A stretch of 64,000 nucleotides of DNA from Caecitellus pseudoparvulus (Eukaryota; Bigyra: Bicosoecida): positions 124,001 to 188,000 of the forward strand of contig CBFFRQ010000079.1 in the NCBI GenBank assembly GCA_965644315.1, read 5' to 3'. The position numbers and the translations under genes were made by a program. Below the pieces are notes generated by a model that was not told where the DNA came from, did no database searches, and worked only from the letters and a program-made list of their open reading frames with translations. How positions within the stretch are numbered: the stretch's first letter is position 1; each line of letters opens with the position of its first letter. Positions 45,746 to 56,842 of this stretch are shown here, one piece after another.

Positions 45746-47820
45746 TCAGGCTGTTTGTGCCGCAATGTGAGCCGAGACCCTCTCATAGGTGGAAGGGAAA
45801 GCTGCCTGAAGTTCCGCACGAGTACGCTCAAACTCTGCGTCAAACTCGGCTGCCAGCAGCTCAGGGCATGAAACGATACCAGTGTCCACTTTGAACGCTA
45901 CTCTGACAGAGCCAGCATACGTAAAGAGGCTGAACGTGACTCCCAGGTCTGCTCTGGATGGGGCCCAAAACACTATGTCGTGGGCCTTCGCCCCTGCGAT
46001 TGCCACGTGAGAGGTCGGGCCAGGGACATTCGTCAGCACTCCAGTTGTCTTGGAGGCCAGAAAGTCAGTCAAGAAAGCAGCCAGGCTGCTCGGAAGTGTT
46101 GCGAATGCAACCTTTATCGTCGCCATGACAGCAAAGGCAAGGCCGCTTGCTTTGATCGCTGACATTTCTCGGTGAGCTGTTAGGATTGTATCCACGCCCG
46201 GCAGACCGGTGACGTGGGCACTCGGAGTCAAAGGGACCTGAACCAAGATCAACGAGAAACTATTCTGCATCTTCAAAGGCTCGCCAAGTGGCCTCAGGCT
46301 CACAGGCATGCTTACTCGCATCACGTTGCGCCAGCTGGAACCGCACCCGGGCGTCCGGTCACAAGGACAGGTATCCAAGCCAGTGACCGAATGCTGAGGG
46401 GCGCCTTCGAGCTGCGGAGTAATCCTGGCGGGGAGGGGGGGCGCAGCATCCTGCAGCTCTTCTTCACTGCCTGCAGACTCAACACTCTGCGTTTCCTGTG
46501 TGTCGAGGCCCGATGCCTCGTGCTGGGCAGCCTGCGTGTAGTGTGGATCCTGGGCTACCTTCAGGAGGTACTGGTGAAGCGCTTGGCCCAAAATCCCCAT
46601 GAGCACATCATTGAATGTGACACGTGTTGCAATCGGCCTTTCACTGCTGCCAGGTGGGCCATCTGCTGCTGCGATGACTCCACGCACGGTTCGAAGGTCA
46701 TCCACACTCACTGTATGGGACCAGGCGATTGCCTTGGTCCCGGACATCTCATGGACACCGTGCAATGGTGATCGATCAGGGCAGGCAAAGAGCATTCGAG
46801 CAGCCTCCGCTCCTGCAAGCACTGCGCCGCGGCACACGTAGTCAAGCCAGCACAGCGCCCGGCCACCAGGAAGGACCCGAGGTGCCAATGGCGGCATACT
46901 CGACAGCACAGTTGCCGTTGCCGCTGGGAAAGGAGCATGAGCTGAGTCGCTAGGGGTACTCTGACCGCTTGGTGAAGCAAGGGCCGCCAGGGGCACTTGC
47001 TGGTCTGCCAACGATTCGAGAAGGAGTCTGACCAAGCAAACGCCATCTGCCATTGCGTGGTGGATGCGAAACACCAGTGCCGAATGCATCTGCCGCCCCC
47101 GCGAGCTGAAGAGGGGGATAAAGTGCATCTGCCATGGAGAGCGGTCAAGTGGAAGGGCTTCTGACATGAGCTGGGCCGCATAATCTTGCACTTCGCGGTG
47201 CGTCCAAATCTGCTCGGTAGGCTTCCCATCTGACGCCTCTCCGCAAGTGTGCTCCTCTGAGGCTTCGGCCCCAGGCGCATTTGCAAGGAACACATGTTCG
47301 TCAATGTTAAAATCATCGTAGTCTTCGAAGTACCACTTGGACCCGACTTTGGACATGCGCTGAGAGAACCGTGGGTACTGGGCAACCCACCGCTCACTCA
47401 CAGCTTCCTTCAGCGCTGACAAAGCGAAGGGGTCCAACTCAATCATGCACTCAATGACCATGTGGTTGTTTTTCCCCCAAGCGTCGGGCTCGGAGCCTGC
47501 CCAGATTGCGTCTTGGCCTCCCATGAGCTCTGCCCCTGCCGGGAGCCGCTTGCAGCAACAGAAGCTGCACAGGGTTGCCAGCCATTGGATTGCCCACGCC
47601 AGGAACAGGATGGGAGACAGCGCAAGCTGGACTGGCATCAAAATAAGACCTAAGAGCACAAACTCTACATCGTAGACAGGAGGCCGGCATGAACAGGCTG
47701 CCCTGAGAAAGCGAGGCCGGAGAAGGTCGTATCCAGAGCCGACGTCAAGTGGCACTCGGGATCTTGTCGAGATCGTAAACCTTGTGAGTACCAACGCCAG
47801 GCGAGGCTAAACACATACAT
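45746..47820 (-). CDS. WS/DGAT-family acyltransferase (wax ester synthase / diacylglycerol acyltransferase)
   Basis: These enzymes transfer acyl-CoA to fatty alcohols or diacylglycerol, making wax esters or triacylglycerol. The catalytic HHxxxDG motif is present as RIHHAMADGVCLV, preceded by PWQMHFIPLF. The C-terminal DUF1298-type half shows NVPGPTSHVAIAGAK and QNSFSLILVQVPL. A strong membrane segment (LALSPILFLAWAIQWLATL) near the N-terminus suggests ER or lipid-droplet anchoring. My model uses exons 47820-47792 and 47702-45746 (661 aa, in frame). The acceptor TTTCTCAG is good but the donor GTACTC is weak. The alternative is an unspliced start at the ATG at 47638, about 630 aa, which keeps the catalytic part but trims the region before the membrane segment. 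The gene is divergent from the thiolase gene. Confidence 0.88.
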
Positions 47821-48134
47821 GGTTCTTTACTTCCGGCTTTGAATCCGTCAGAGCGATTCCTTAAGCCTAGAGACGGTGCTGCCAGGTGTCAAGGCGTGTT
47901 GAGCCAGGCCTCAAACTCCGCACACCTTCAAGCTGCCCACGAACGTGCCACACGGCGAGCAAATGGCGACGCAAGGCAAAAGACTGCTTGGTTCCTTGTT
48001 TTTGTACTGTGCGATGCCCATGCCTTGCAAGTTCGGCCAGGGTTGATCGGGGGGTGGACGCACTCTCAGGGACTGGATGAGGGACCGATCGGCATGTCAA
48101 AAACTACCTGCAGCGAATCATACATGTAGAGTGC
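47821..48134. promoter_or_regulatory. Divergent intergenic region (WS/DGAT / thiolase)
   Basis: About 314 nt separate the start codons of a lipid-storage acyltransferase and a beta-oxidation thiolase. No coding region is visible; both promoters must lie here or in the first exons. Confidence 0.45.
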
Positions 48135-49476
48135 ATGTTGCCTGGGTGCATCAAGATCGGCCTGAATGTCATGGCGGCGGCTGCCCGCCGCATCAGTGCT
48201 CTGGCCAGCGCCTCAGAGCCGGCTGTGGCCTCCGCTGCCAAGAGAAGCTCAGACGACGATGTGGTTGTTGTGTCTGCCTTGCGCACGGCCATTTGCAAGG
48301 CAAAGCGAGGCGCCTTCAAGGATACTAGCCCTGATGTGCTCCTTTCAACTGTCATGAAAGCTGTTCTGGATGGCTCTGGCTTTCCGGCTGAAGAGCTCGG
48401 GGACATCTGCGTTGGTAGGGGAGACAACAAAGGCACTGCACCTAGCTACACCCCACCCGCTTGCGCCCTGCGTACACGCAGGCAATGTTCTTCAGCCCGG
48501 TGGAGGGGCGATCATGGCTCGTATTGCCCAGTTTTCCGCGGGTATCCCCGAGTCCGTTCCTTTGAGCTCGGTGAATCGGCAGTGCAGCTCCGGCTTGCAG
48601 GCTGTGATGAATGTGGTGGGGTCAATTCTGGCAGGAACTTGCCACGCTGGGCTGGGCTGTGGGGTTGAGAGCATGTCCAAACGCAGCATGACAGACCCAG
48701 CCAACATGCCGGATGTGGACTTTGATGAGCTCGGTCGTAACCAGAAGGCTGCCGACTGCCTGCTACCGATGGGGATCACGTCGGAGAATGTAGCTGAAAA
48801 GTTCGGAGTGGACAGGGCCACCCAAGACGCGTTCGCAGCGGGCAGCCAAGCAAGGGCAGCTGAGGCCCAGCAGCAAGGGCTGTTTGCCGCCGAAATCGTC
48901 CCAGTCCACGTAGAGGGAGCCGCTGAGGCTGTCGTGGACGACGACGGAATCCGGCCTGGGACTACGCAGGAGAAGCTGAGCAAACTCCGACCCGCTTTCA
49001 AGCCGGACGGAACAACGACAGCTGGAAACTCCAGCCAGGTGTCAGATGGTGCAGCCGCTGTGCTGGTCATGCGGCGGTGGATGGCTAAGAAGCATGGGCT
49101 GCCCGTCTTGGGCGTCGTTCGGTCCTACTCAGTGGTAGGCGTCGACCCCAGCCTCATGGGCATCGGGCCTGCAGTGGCAATTCCAGAAGCCATCAAGAAG
49201 GCAGGCATCAGCCTGGAGGATGTCGACATCTTTGAAATCAACGAGGCATTTGCGTCCCAGGCGGCCTACTGTGTCAAGCACCTGAACATCCCAGCTGAGA
49301 AAGTCAACCCGCTGGGGGGTGCCATTGCCTTGGGACACCCACTGGGATGCACTGGAGCACGCATGGTAGCGACATTGCTGCACCAGATGAAGCGCCGCAA
49401 AGCTCGGTATGGCGTCGTGTCCATGTGCATCGGCACAGGCATGGGCGCCGCAGCAGTGTTCGAGCACGAAGTTTAA
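48135..49476 (+). CDS. ACAA1: 3-ketoacyl-CoA thiolase, peroxisomal type
   Basis: Catalyses the last step of beta-oxidation, cleaving 3-ketoacyl-CoA to acetyl-CoA and a shortened acyl-CoA. Exons 48135-48414 and 48482-49476 are split by a 67-nt intron that interrupts GDICVG/NVLQPGGGAI. The nucleophilic Cys lies in NRQCSSGLQAV, the active-site His in NPLGGAIALGHPLGCTGAR, the second Cys in MCIGTGMGAAAVFE, and NEAFASQAAY is also present. The sequence follows the peroxisomal ACAA1 pattern closely (KRGAFKDTSPDVLL, MGITSENVAEKF, DIFEINEAFAS). ATGs at 48135 and 48171 give 424 or 412 aa. The N-terminus RRISALASASE lacks the Q/H of a canonical PTS2, so peroxisomal import is not proven. The stop lies 39 nt from that of the opposing eIF2A gene. 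Confidence 0.95.
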
Positions 49477-49515
49477 ACTCGCAATGCATTCGAAACAAGT
49501 CGGACACTACGTCCC

Positions 49516-51757
49516 CTACAACATCACAACCAAAGCAGCCAGTGCTTGTACAAGCTGAGGCTTACCGGCAAGCTTGGCCTTCTGGGCGTCGTCAAGCTCC
49601 TCCCCTGCTGCCTGCCGCTCCTCGATCGCAGCCACCTGGCGGAGCTTCTTCTCAATCTTGCGCTTCTCCTTTGCAGCTTGCTCAGGGGTCATGTCAGCAG
49701 GGTCATCTGGGCGCGGCTCTGCTGGCGCAGGGGCGGGAGAGGGTGCGCTTCCGCCACCACCCCCTCGCTTCTTACGTCTGCCACCAGCAGCGCGACCTCC
49801 CACTGGCCCCCCTCCCGAGCCAGGCGGCCCAGACCTCTGTGAGGCGGGAATGTAGCGCCCCGCACTGATCTTGCCAGCAGCAGACGAAGTAGACCCAAGA
49901 CCGGAGCTAGCTGCCGTCGACCCGGCAGCGCCTCTGGGCCTGTACTTCGCAGTTGCTGTGGTTGTGGACACCTCTGCAGCAGGAATGCCTTCCACCGCAG
50001 GCTCAGGCTCTGGGAAAGTCCCAGGCAGCGCCGGGCGCCACGACGCCGAATGGAGCCTTGGGAACTCCAGAATCGCCACAGGCCCCTCTCCGTAGTGAGT
50101 GTACACGCGCGCCTTGTTGTCGGTCTTCATGCGGTGATACTCGGTGTTTACGAGGAACCACTTGCCATCTGGGGAAAAGGCGCCTGTGAGCGGGAAAGAG
50201 CGGGAAAGGAGAGGTGCAAGAGGGGGGGGGGGGGGGTGTAAACATGTGCCGAGACACAAGACAGGGCGCTGTTGGGTCAGACTCGGGTGGGCACCACTGG
50301 CTTATAGGGGCCACCTCCCAAACGTTTCATAGTCGATCAATTGGGGAAAGAATGTAGCATCACCCCCAACAGGCGCGTGAGAGCTTAGGACACTGGACAC
50401 AAACGCGCTCACTCACAGTCGTTCACCATGTCAATCTTTGTCGAGCCAAGCCTCCGCTCGGTTTTGACATCCCAGAAGTCCACGCCGCCTGCCATTCCAG
50501 CGAAGCCTCCGAGGGCCAAGAAACGACCACATGGAGCCCACTTGACAGTGTTACGGTACAGGTTGCCGAAAGAGAAGATGGGTTTTCCGGTGCGCGAGTG
50601 CATGGTGCACTTCGGCGGCGAGTTGCCAGCTATGACCACGAAGCGCTTGCTGTCCGGACACCATGCAACATCGTGAAGTGCCTGCCCAGGACTGATCTCG
50701 GCTGCCGCCGCGCCGTCAGCAGCAAGAAGCACAAGGCTAGTGTCTCCGTAGTAGGAATCGCCCGAATCAGACATAACATGCGCGAGAAGGGCTGTGCCGT
50801 CTGGAGCCCAATGGTATGTGGCCCCGTCAACCTTCATGACGCTTCGGGCTGCAACTGCTTGGGGAAGCTTCAGGTTGGGGTACCGGTACAACGCAACGCA
50901 GCCAGGCTTGCCTTTGGCAGGCCGACGGGCGATGGCGATGGTGTACGGGGCAGCACCGGGCCCAATTGAGTAGCCAGCGAACGCTGGGATCGTCATGACC
51001 GTATCTGGTGCAGAGGGCACAAAACCAGCCGCTGGGTAGAAGCCCAGCCTTCCATTCGCAGCTCGTGTGACGAAGGCTTCGTCAGGGGTCCACTGCAAGG
51101 AGGGCCAGACCTCAGTTGAGAGGTGTTTCTGCTTGAACGCACCAACCTTGTCACCCCCCTGTGCCGTCCAAACGACGAGGTTTTCTGAGACGGCGGGGGC
51201 TAGCGAAGTGAGGCACGGCGCACTGCAGGGGGGGTGTGCAAGCATGGACGAAAGCTGTGCGCTGTTGGGTCAGACTCGGGTGGGCACCACTGGCTTATAG
51301 GGGCCACCTCCCAAACGTTTCATAGTCGATCAATTGGGGAAAGAATGTAGCATCACCCCCAACAGGCACACGCAAGTGGGTGTCAGGCACAGCACGCACC
51401 TTCGTCATCAGATGGTTTGTGCCACGTCAGCAAGTACGTCCCACGTGGCGAGAAATGCATAGCTTGAACCTTTGCTTGAGGGATGGCTGTCACAGTCTCT
51501 CGCGAAACGGAGTCCACGATGAGCACTTCGGAGGCTGTGGCCAGCGCCAGCCACCTGCCGTCCGGAGAGTACGCCACGCTCTCTGCAGCGGCCAGCGGGC
51601 TCCCTCCGTCTGACAGAGAACACTTCGAAGAGGACGACTCTGTCAACTCATAAACGCTGGTTCCCTGCACGATGGCGTGAACGCAGTCAGGGACAGCCGT
51701 GAGACGGAAGCATCGAGCGGAACAACGCACCTCATGATGGCGGACTGTCAGCTGCAT
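49516..51757 (-). CDS. EIF2A: Translation initiation factor eIF2A
   Basis: eIF2A delivers Met-tRNAi in alternative, eIF2-independent initiation. Exons 51757-51731, 51664-51400, 51184-50417 and 50183-49516 join in frame to 575 aa, near the usual ~580. It opens MQLTVRHHE-GTSVYELTES, then WD-like propeller strands: ESVAYSPDGRWLALAT, AMHFSPRGTYLLTWHKP, ENLVVWTAQGG, DSYYGDTSLVLLAADG, DVAWCPDSKRFVVIAG, APCGRFLALGGFAGMAGGVD, and CAFSPDGKWFLVNTEYHRMK, whose first codon is created by splicing. The eIF2A-specific C-terminal part ends in a Lys/Glu helix (EQAAKEKRKIEKKLRQVAAI). Introns are 66, 215 and 233 nt; the two long ones carry the same 109-nt repeat. No frame damage is seen. Confidence 0.93.
50222..50236. 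repeat. G15 homopolymer inside an eIF2A intron
   Basis: A run of 15 G on the plus strand is a C15 tract on the gene's strand, about 40 nt upstream of the 3' splice site at 50184. It extends the polypyrimidine tract. Such runs are prone to length variation and sequencing error. Confidence 0.85.
50266..50374. mobile_element. Intronic repeat with inverted ends, copy 1 (MITE- or introner-like)
   Basis: Base-for-base identical to 51259-51367 over 109 nt. The core 50269-50372 begins CTGTTGGG and ends CCCAACAG, a perfect 8-bp terminal inverted repeat. It lies wholly inside the third eIF2A intron (50184-50416). It has no coding capacity. Flanks are GCG on both sides of the core, a possible 3-bp target duplication. 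I did not see a further copy elsewhere in the window. Confidence 0.75.
51259..51367. mobile_element. Intronic repeat with inverted ends, copy 2 (MITE- or introner-like)
   Basis: Identical to copy 1 over 109 nt and in the same orientation, inside the second eIF2A intron (51185-51399). The core with 8-bp inverted ends is 51262-51365. Flanks differ from copy 1 beyond the repeat (GCG on the left, GCA on the right), so this is not a duplication of a whole intron. The element makes up half of its intron. Confidence 0.75.
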
Positions 51758-52267
51758 GCCAAGCACTGCGAAGAGGGCAGAAGTGAGCGGTGTCCATGCT
51801 GTTGCTCGATAACGTGAGCAACTTGGGTAGGAGTGGCCTGTCAGCACGCACAGGCAGACTCGGAAGAGGCAGCCGCCATGGCAATATGCCGTACGAGTAA
51901 TTCCGCACCGCAGCATGAAACCGGGCCTGGGCACACAGGATCCTGAGGTGGGGGGGAAAGAAGTGACCAGGATGTTTATTTTGTCTGTGGCCGAACATTA
52001 GACAGAAAGCCTGAACGCCGGCGAAGATGCCAGTGGGGGGGCTGCCTGAAGCCTGACGGGCCTTTCAAGCGTCAGCCTGACCTCAGCGGCACACGCGTAG
52101 GTGGGGGGGGACGGAGTGCAAGTTTCCCCCGGACACTTTCCACAAACTTGCACTGCAGGCTGTGCACCCCCCGCTGCATCCTACACAGCAGCAAGTGGCC
52201 GGGCTGCGCTCCCATTGCCGCCCAACTGCCCCAGCAGGCCTATTCCCGCAGTCCCACCTCACTCAAC
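51758..52267. promoter_or_regulatory. Divergent intergenic region (eIF2A / serine palmitoyltransferase)
   Basis: 510 nt between two start codons. It contains several G-runs (around 51950 and 52107) but no supported gene. It presumably holds both promoters. Confidence 0.4.
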
Positions 52268-55036
52268 ATGGACGGCGCCTCCAGCACGCTGCAGTGGCTG
52301 CAGCACCTCCCATCCGCATACACTGAGTGCGTTTATGTCCTGGAGTTCCTTTCCACGTGCTTGTTTGGTGTCAAAGGCTTGGAACTGGCCCCTGCGTCGC
52401 CCCACCCTGTTTCCACAACGCTCACTTCGTCCCGCCCTCTCCCAGGTGGTGGTGGAACGAGCTGCAGACCAACCCGATGCATGTGTACATCGAGACATTC
52501 TTGCTGCTTCTAGCTGCCTATATCTTGCTCTTCAAGCGCCAGTATGACCCTGCCAAGAAGTACGTTGGTCAGAGGCGCCGTGACACCCCAAACTCCGCTC
52601 ACACCCCACCCTCCCTCGCGGACTTCCCCTTGCAGAGGGCATGGGGCGAGGAAGCCTGCTCCTCTCTCCGACCAAGAGATGGCAGAGATCCTCGATGAGT
52701 GGGAGCCCGAGCCGCTGGGTGCGTTCCGACAAACCGGTGGCTGCCGTGCCCTGCTGACCACACCCGCTCCCCTGGCCACCAACGCAGTGCCGGCAGCATT
52801 TTCGAAGCTGCGAGCAAACATGCGCGACGCACCCAACGCGGTTGTGGTTGAAGAGGCGCTTGATGATGGAAAGCAGCTGCTTGTGGAAGGCTCTGTGCAG
52901 CCTGTTCTCAACTGTGGCTCCAAGGATTTCTTGGCCCTCTCTTGCCACCAGAGCGTGAAGGCGGCGGCTGTGGCAACGATGGAGGAGTACACGTACGGCT
53001 CTTGTGGGCCGCGCGGATTCTATGGCTCCACGATGAAGCATTTGGAGCTGGAGGCTGCTCTGGCGGACTTCATGGGCACCCCCGAGAGCATCACGTACTC
53101 TGACGCAACAGCTGCGGTGGCCTCTGCCATCCCGGCCTTTAGCAAGCGCGGAGACTTGCTCGTTGTGGACGACGGCGCCAACCACGCCATGCAGACTGGA
53201 ATTAGACTCTCTCGATCTACTGTAGTGACGTACAAGCACAATGACCTGGCGGACTTGGAGCGCGTGCTAGCTGACCTGGCCAAGCAGGACGCCAAGGCGC
53301 CGGGCCGTGCTGAGCAGCACCGACGCTTCATTGTGTTCGAGGGCCTCTCCGCGACGTGGGGGGACGTGGCTCCCCTCCCTGGCATTGTGGAGCTTGCTGC
53401 CAAGTTCAAGCTGCGCACCATCATGGACGACAGTCTGGGTTGGGGCGTGCTGGGCAGTAGTGGCCGCGGCACCGCAGAGTACCACGGACTGCACACAGAG
53501 GCAGTTGATGTGACCATCGGGTCCCTGTCGTCAACGTTGGCATCCCCAGGTGGCTTCGTAGTGGGATCACGTGACGTGACGGACCACCAGCGCCTGTCTG
53601 GCGCGGGGTACGTCTTCTCCGCCTCCACTCCTCCCTCCCTCTGTGCCACCGCCATCCAGGCCCTCACTGTGCTGCGCACGCAGCCAGAGCTGCTCGAGGC
53701 TCTGAAGGCTTCCAGCAAGGCGCTGAAGGCTGCTGTAGTGAAGGCTGGAGAGCGGGCCGCCCTGCCAGCACAGGCCGTGAAGGCTGTACAGCAGCTTGCT
53801 TCCCAGGAAGGCTTGGACACCACAGCCAAGCTTGCCAGTGGTCTCTGGCGAGTGGTGTCTTGCGGTGAATCCCCTGTGGCCATCGTGACCTTGGTGGGTG
53901 CTCCTGTCCTTGCTGTGCGGGCAGTCGCCTCGGCCGTAGGCATCTACCGCCAAGCCCAAGACAAGGCTGCCGCTCGCCGTGCAGCCCGCAACCTGGCCAC
54001 GCCTCACGCGGCGCGCAGCCTGGTAGAGAGCCTGCCGCGCTCTGATGGGTCTTTCTTCCGCCCCGCTGCCGCGGCCACGACTGAGGAGGCTGCCGCGCTG
54101 ATCAGCAATGCTGCCGCTGCTACTTCTTTGCCAGCCGGCTCCACCGCTGACTATGCGGCTGGGATGTTGAGTCTGGCCGCTGAAAGCGCAGAGCTGGAGG
54201 TCATTCTTGACGCCATCGTCCGTGAGGCTGTTGCTGAGGGTGTGCTGTTCACCAGAGCTCACACAGTTCCGGGGGACAACCTGGGCTCGCTGCCTGCACT
54301 TCGCGTCAGTGTCAAGAGCAACTTCGACAAGGCTGACATCGACAAGGCCACGCTCGCTCTGACCCATGCAGTGCAGGTAGTCACTGAGAAGTACGTCGCC
54401 CTCGCTGTGGAACGCATCGCCGCGATCCGCAAAGCATGCAGCGTGCTGCTGGCTGAAGGTGCAGTTACGGTCGCATCGGCGGGGGAGGAGGACGGCTGGT
54501 GCCCTCCGCCAGTGCTCCTGCACGTGTCTGCCCTGACAGATGTGCCCTCTGTTGCCCGGGCCATAGACTCGGCCACCGCCCGGCAAAGCGACGTCCTGTA
54601 CGCAGACCCGCTCGTAAATGCGCAGCTGTACAGCAAGGGCAGCACGCCAGCCTCTCGAAAGGCCTCCGATGCGGCAGCCAGCGCCGCTTCTATTGCCCGT
54701 GAGGCAGACACCATCCAGAAAGAGTGCTTGCAGTACGAAGCCGACGCAAGCAAGCACACCGGCCGCGTGAACCTGTCTGTCGTGACGCCCCCCACCATCA
54801 ACATGTGGCTGAAGTCACCACCGCCAGCGCCAGTCCTGAGCCCCCTGCCGCCCGTCCCGAAGGCAGCAGAGGGAGGCAGCGATGGTGAGGAGCCTTCAGA
54901 CCCCACGGTGGCTGCCGGGGAGGCTGGGAGTGGGGATTCCGATGGTGAATCCGCGCCTCTCAGCCCCTCTCGCCAGCACAAGGTGACAAGCATCCCCCGC
55001 CGCCGCTCTGCACGGCTCAGCGGGAAACACCGCTGA
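52268..55036 (+). CDS. SPTLC1: Serine palmitoyltransferase subunit 1 (LCB1) with long C-terminal extension
   Basis: First committed step of sphingolipid synthesis, at the ER, as a heterodimer with LCB2. Exons 52268-52326, 52446-52559 and 52636-55036 join in frame to 857 aa. The N-terminus has WWWNELQTNPMHVYIETFLL and a membrane helix ending YILLFKRQYDP. The alpha-oxoamine synthase core shows TYGSCGPRGFYGSTMKHLEL, IPAFSKRGDLLVVDD, YKHNDLADLERVL, GLSATWGDVAPLPGIVELA and DHQRLSGAGYVFSASTPPSL. At the PLP-lysine position the sequence is GSLSSTLASPGGF, without Lys, as expected for the non-catalytic LCB1 subunit. The protein is roughly 380 aa longer than the usual ~470-480: Ala-rich insertions after residue ~470 and an acidic/basic disordered end (IPRRRSARLSGKHR). 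Confidence 0.93.
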
Positions 55037-55306
55037 GGCTGCAGCAGCTGCTGAATGCACGCCATGCATGATCCGGGCACTCCCTTTCCGCGCATGCACG
55101 GTACCCGTGTGAGGCAGGCAAAGGGACCTTTCTCCGGATTGCTCACCGCGCCCCCTTGCATGGCACGGGCTAAAGCAGGCCACAAAACGGAAGTACTCAA
55201 ATCAACAACCACATGCCCTTACCGTACCCGTAGAGGACTCGCTGTTCATCGTTTGGGTAGCCTGTGCCAGTAAAGTCTTCCCTAGCCCCACCTCCCGAAC
55301 CCAATC

Positions 55307-56617
55307 ATGGCGGCTACAGCTGCCGCAGCACTGAGAGCGGCGGTCAACCCCCGGGACTGGACACTGTCTCAAACCATGCTGCGAGTGAAAGATCCAAAGA
55401 CAGCCCTTCCGTTCTTTGAGCGCTTGGGCTTCCGTCAGATTCAGTGAGCACCAAGTGCCTCGGGCCAAACTCCGCACTTTGTCCCCCACACCCCGCCCGC
55501 GCTTGCTTGGCAGCTTCTTGCACTTTGAGGAGGCCAAGTTTTCGCTCTACTTCCTTGCAACACTGCCAGCTTCCGTTAAAACTCCAGAGGCAGGCACAGA
55601 AGAGGCCATGGCGTGTGCGTCGGCCACTTGCATGTGCCAGAGAACTCGCATACCCGCACAGGGCTCGGCTGAATCCTGCTGCCCCCCCGCAGGGATGAAA
55701 GATTGGGACGGCTGCGTGCTGGAACTCACGCACAACCACGGCACAGAGCAGGAAGAGAAGTCGCCGTACCATAACGGGAACAGCGACCCGCGAGGCTTCG
55801 GACACATCGGTATGCAACAGCTCGGCGTACCCTGCTGGCCAAGCCTCCTCAGCACAAGCCCCCCCCTTCCGCCCGCGCAGGCTTGACCGTGGCTGATGTG
55901 TATGAGACGAGCGCCGATCTTGAGGCTGCTGGCTTCGAGTTTCAAAAGAAGCCAGATGAAGGTGCGTCCGCCAGTCGGCGAAGTACTCCTCATTCGCCGA
56001 GTTGAACACGGCCCGGCACGCCCATCACAGGGAAGATGAAAGGCTTGGCTTTTGTCAAGAGCCCTGACGATGAGTACTGGGTGGAGATCCTGAAGCGAAC
56101 GCCTGGAACGGCAGCGCCAGACATGGGCCCCAGCTTCCAGCAAACCATGCTGCGCGTCCGCGATCCGACCACCAGCGTGAAGTTCTACGAGGATAACTTC
56201 GGCATGACCCTCGTGTCTGTGCGGCACTTTCCAGAGATGCAGTTCTCCCTGTACTTCATGGCTACCATCCCGGAGGGCACGCAGCTGCCTGAGCCTGAGT
56301 CTGACGAGGCGTGGGAGTGGGTGCTAGGTTTCGACGGGGCGACTCTCGAGTTGACTCACAACCACGGCTCGGAGAAGGAAGCTACTTCGCCGTACCACAA
56401 CGGCAACAGCGATCCGCGGGGGTTCGGTCACATTGCATTCAACACAGACAACCTGGAGCATGCTTGTGCAGAGCTTGAGGCCGCTGGTGTCGCCTTCCAG
56501 AAGAAGCCTCACGAGGGCCGGATGAAGACCATCGCCTTCGCAAAAGACCCCGACGAGTACTGGATTGAGATCATCCAGCGACGAACCAGCAAAGGCTTCC
56601 GCCCCACGGCCAAGTGA
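55307..56617 (+). CDS. GLO1: Glyoxalase I with two tandem domains
   Basis: Lactoylglutathione lyase converts the methylglyoxal-glutathione adduct to S-lactoylglutathione. Exons 55307-55443, 55514-55614, 55693-55809, 55881-55961 and 56031-56617 join in frame to 340 aa. Each half is a glyoxalase domain: QTMLRVKDP / QTMLRVRDP (metal-ligand Gln), [10 protein letters not shown] / [18 protein letters not shown] in both (ligand Glu), [11 protein letters not shown] in both (ligand His) and DEYWVEI / DEYWIEI (ligand Glu). All four metal ligands are present in both halves, so both sites could be active, as in yeast and apicomplexan two-domain enzymes. All four introns fall in the first domain or its end; the second domain is one uninterrupted exon. 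No targeting signal is visible. Confidence 0.95.
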
Positions 56618-56842
56618 GCTTTCAGCTACAAGCCACGCGAGCGAGCACAGGTGATTGCGGAAGGCCCTCAGCCTGAATCCACAGACGCAACGCTGCTGCC
56701 AGCAATTTGAAACCATTGCACAGTACCGCTCGGTCTGATGGCAATGATCCGCTGAGATGTAGGAAGTGAATGCTGCGCGAGACACTCCTCTCTTCGCCCT
56801 CGGCGACGTCGGGTGTGCTTGTCCTGCCACGAGCCAGACAGC

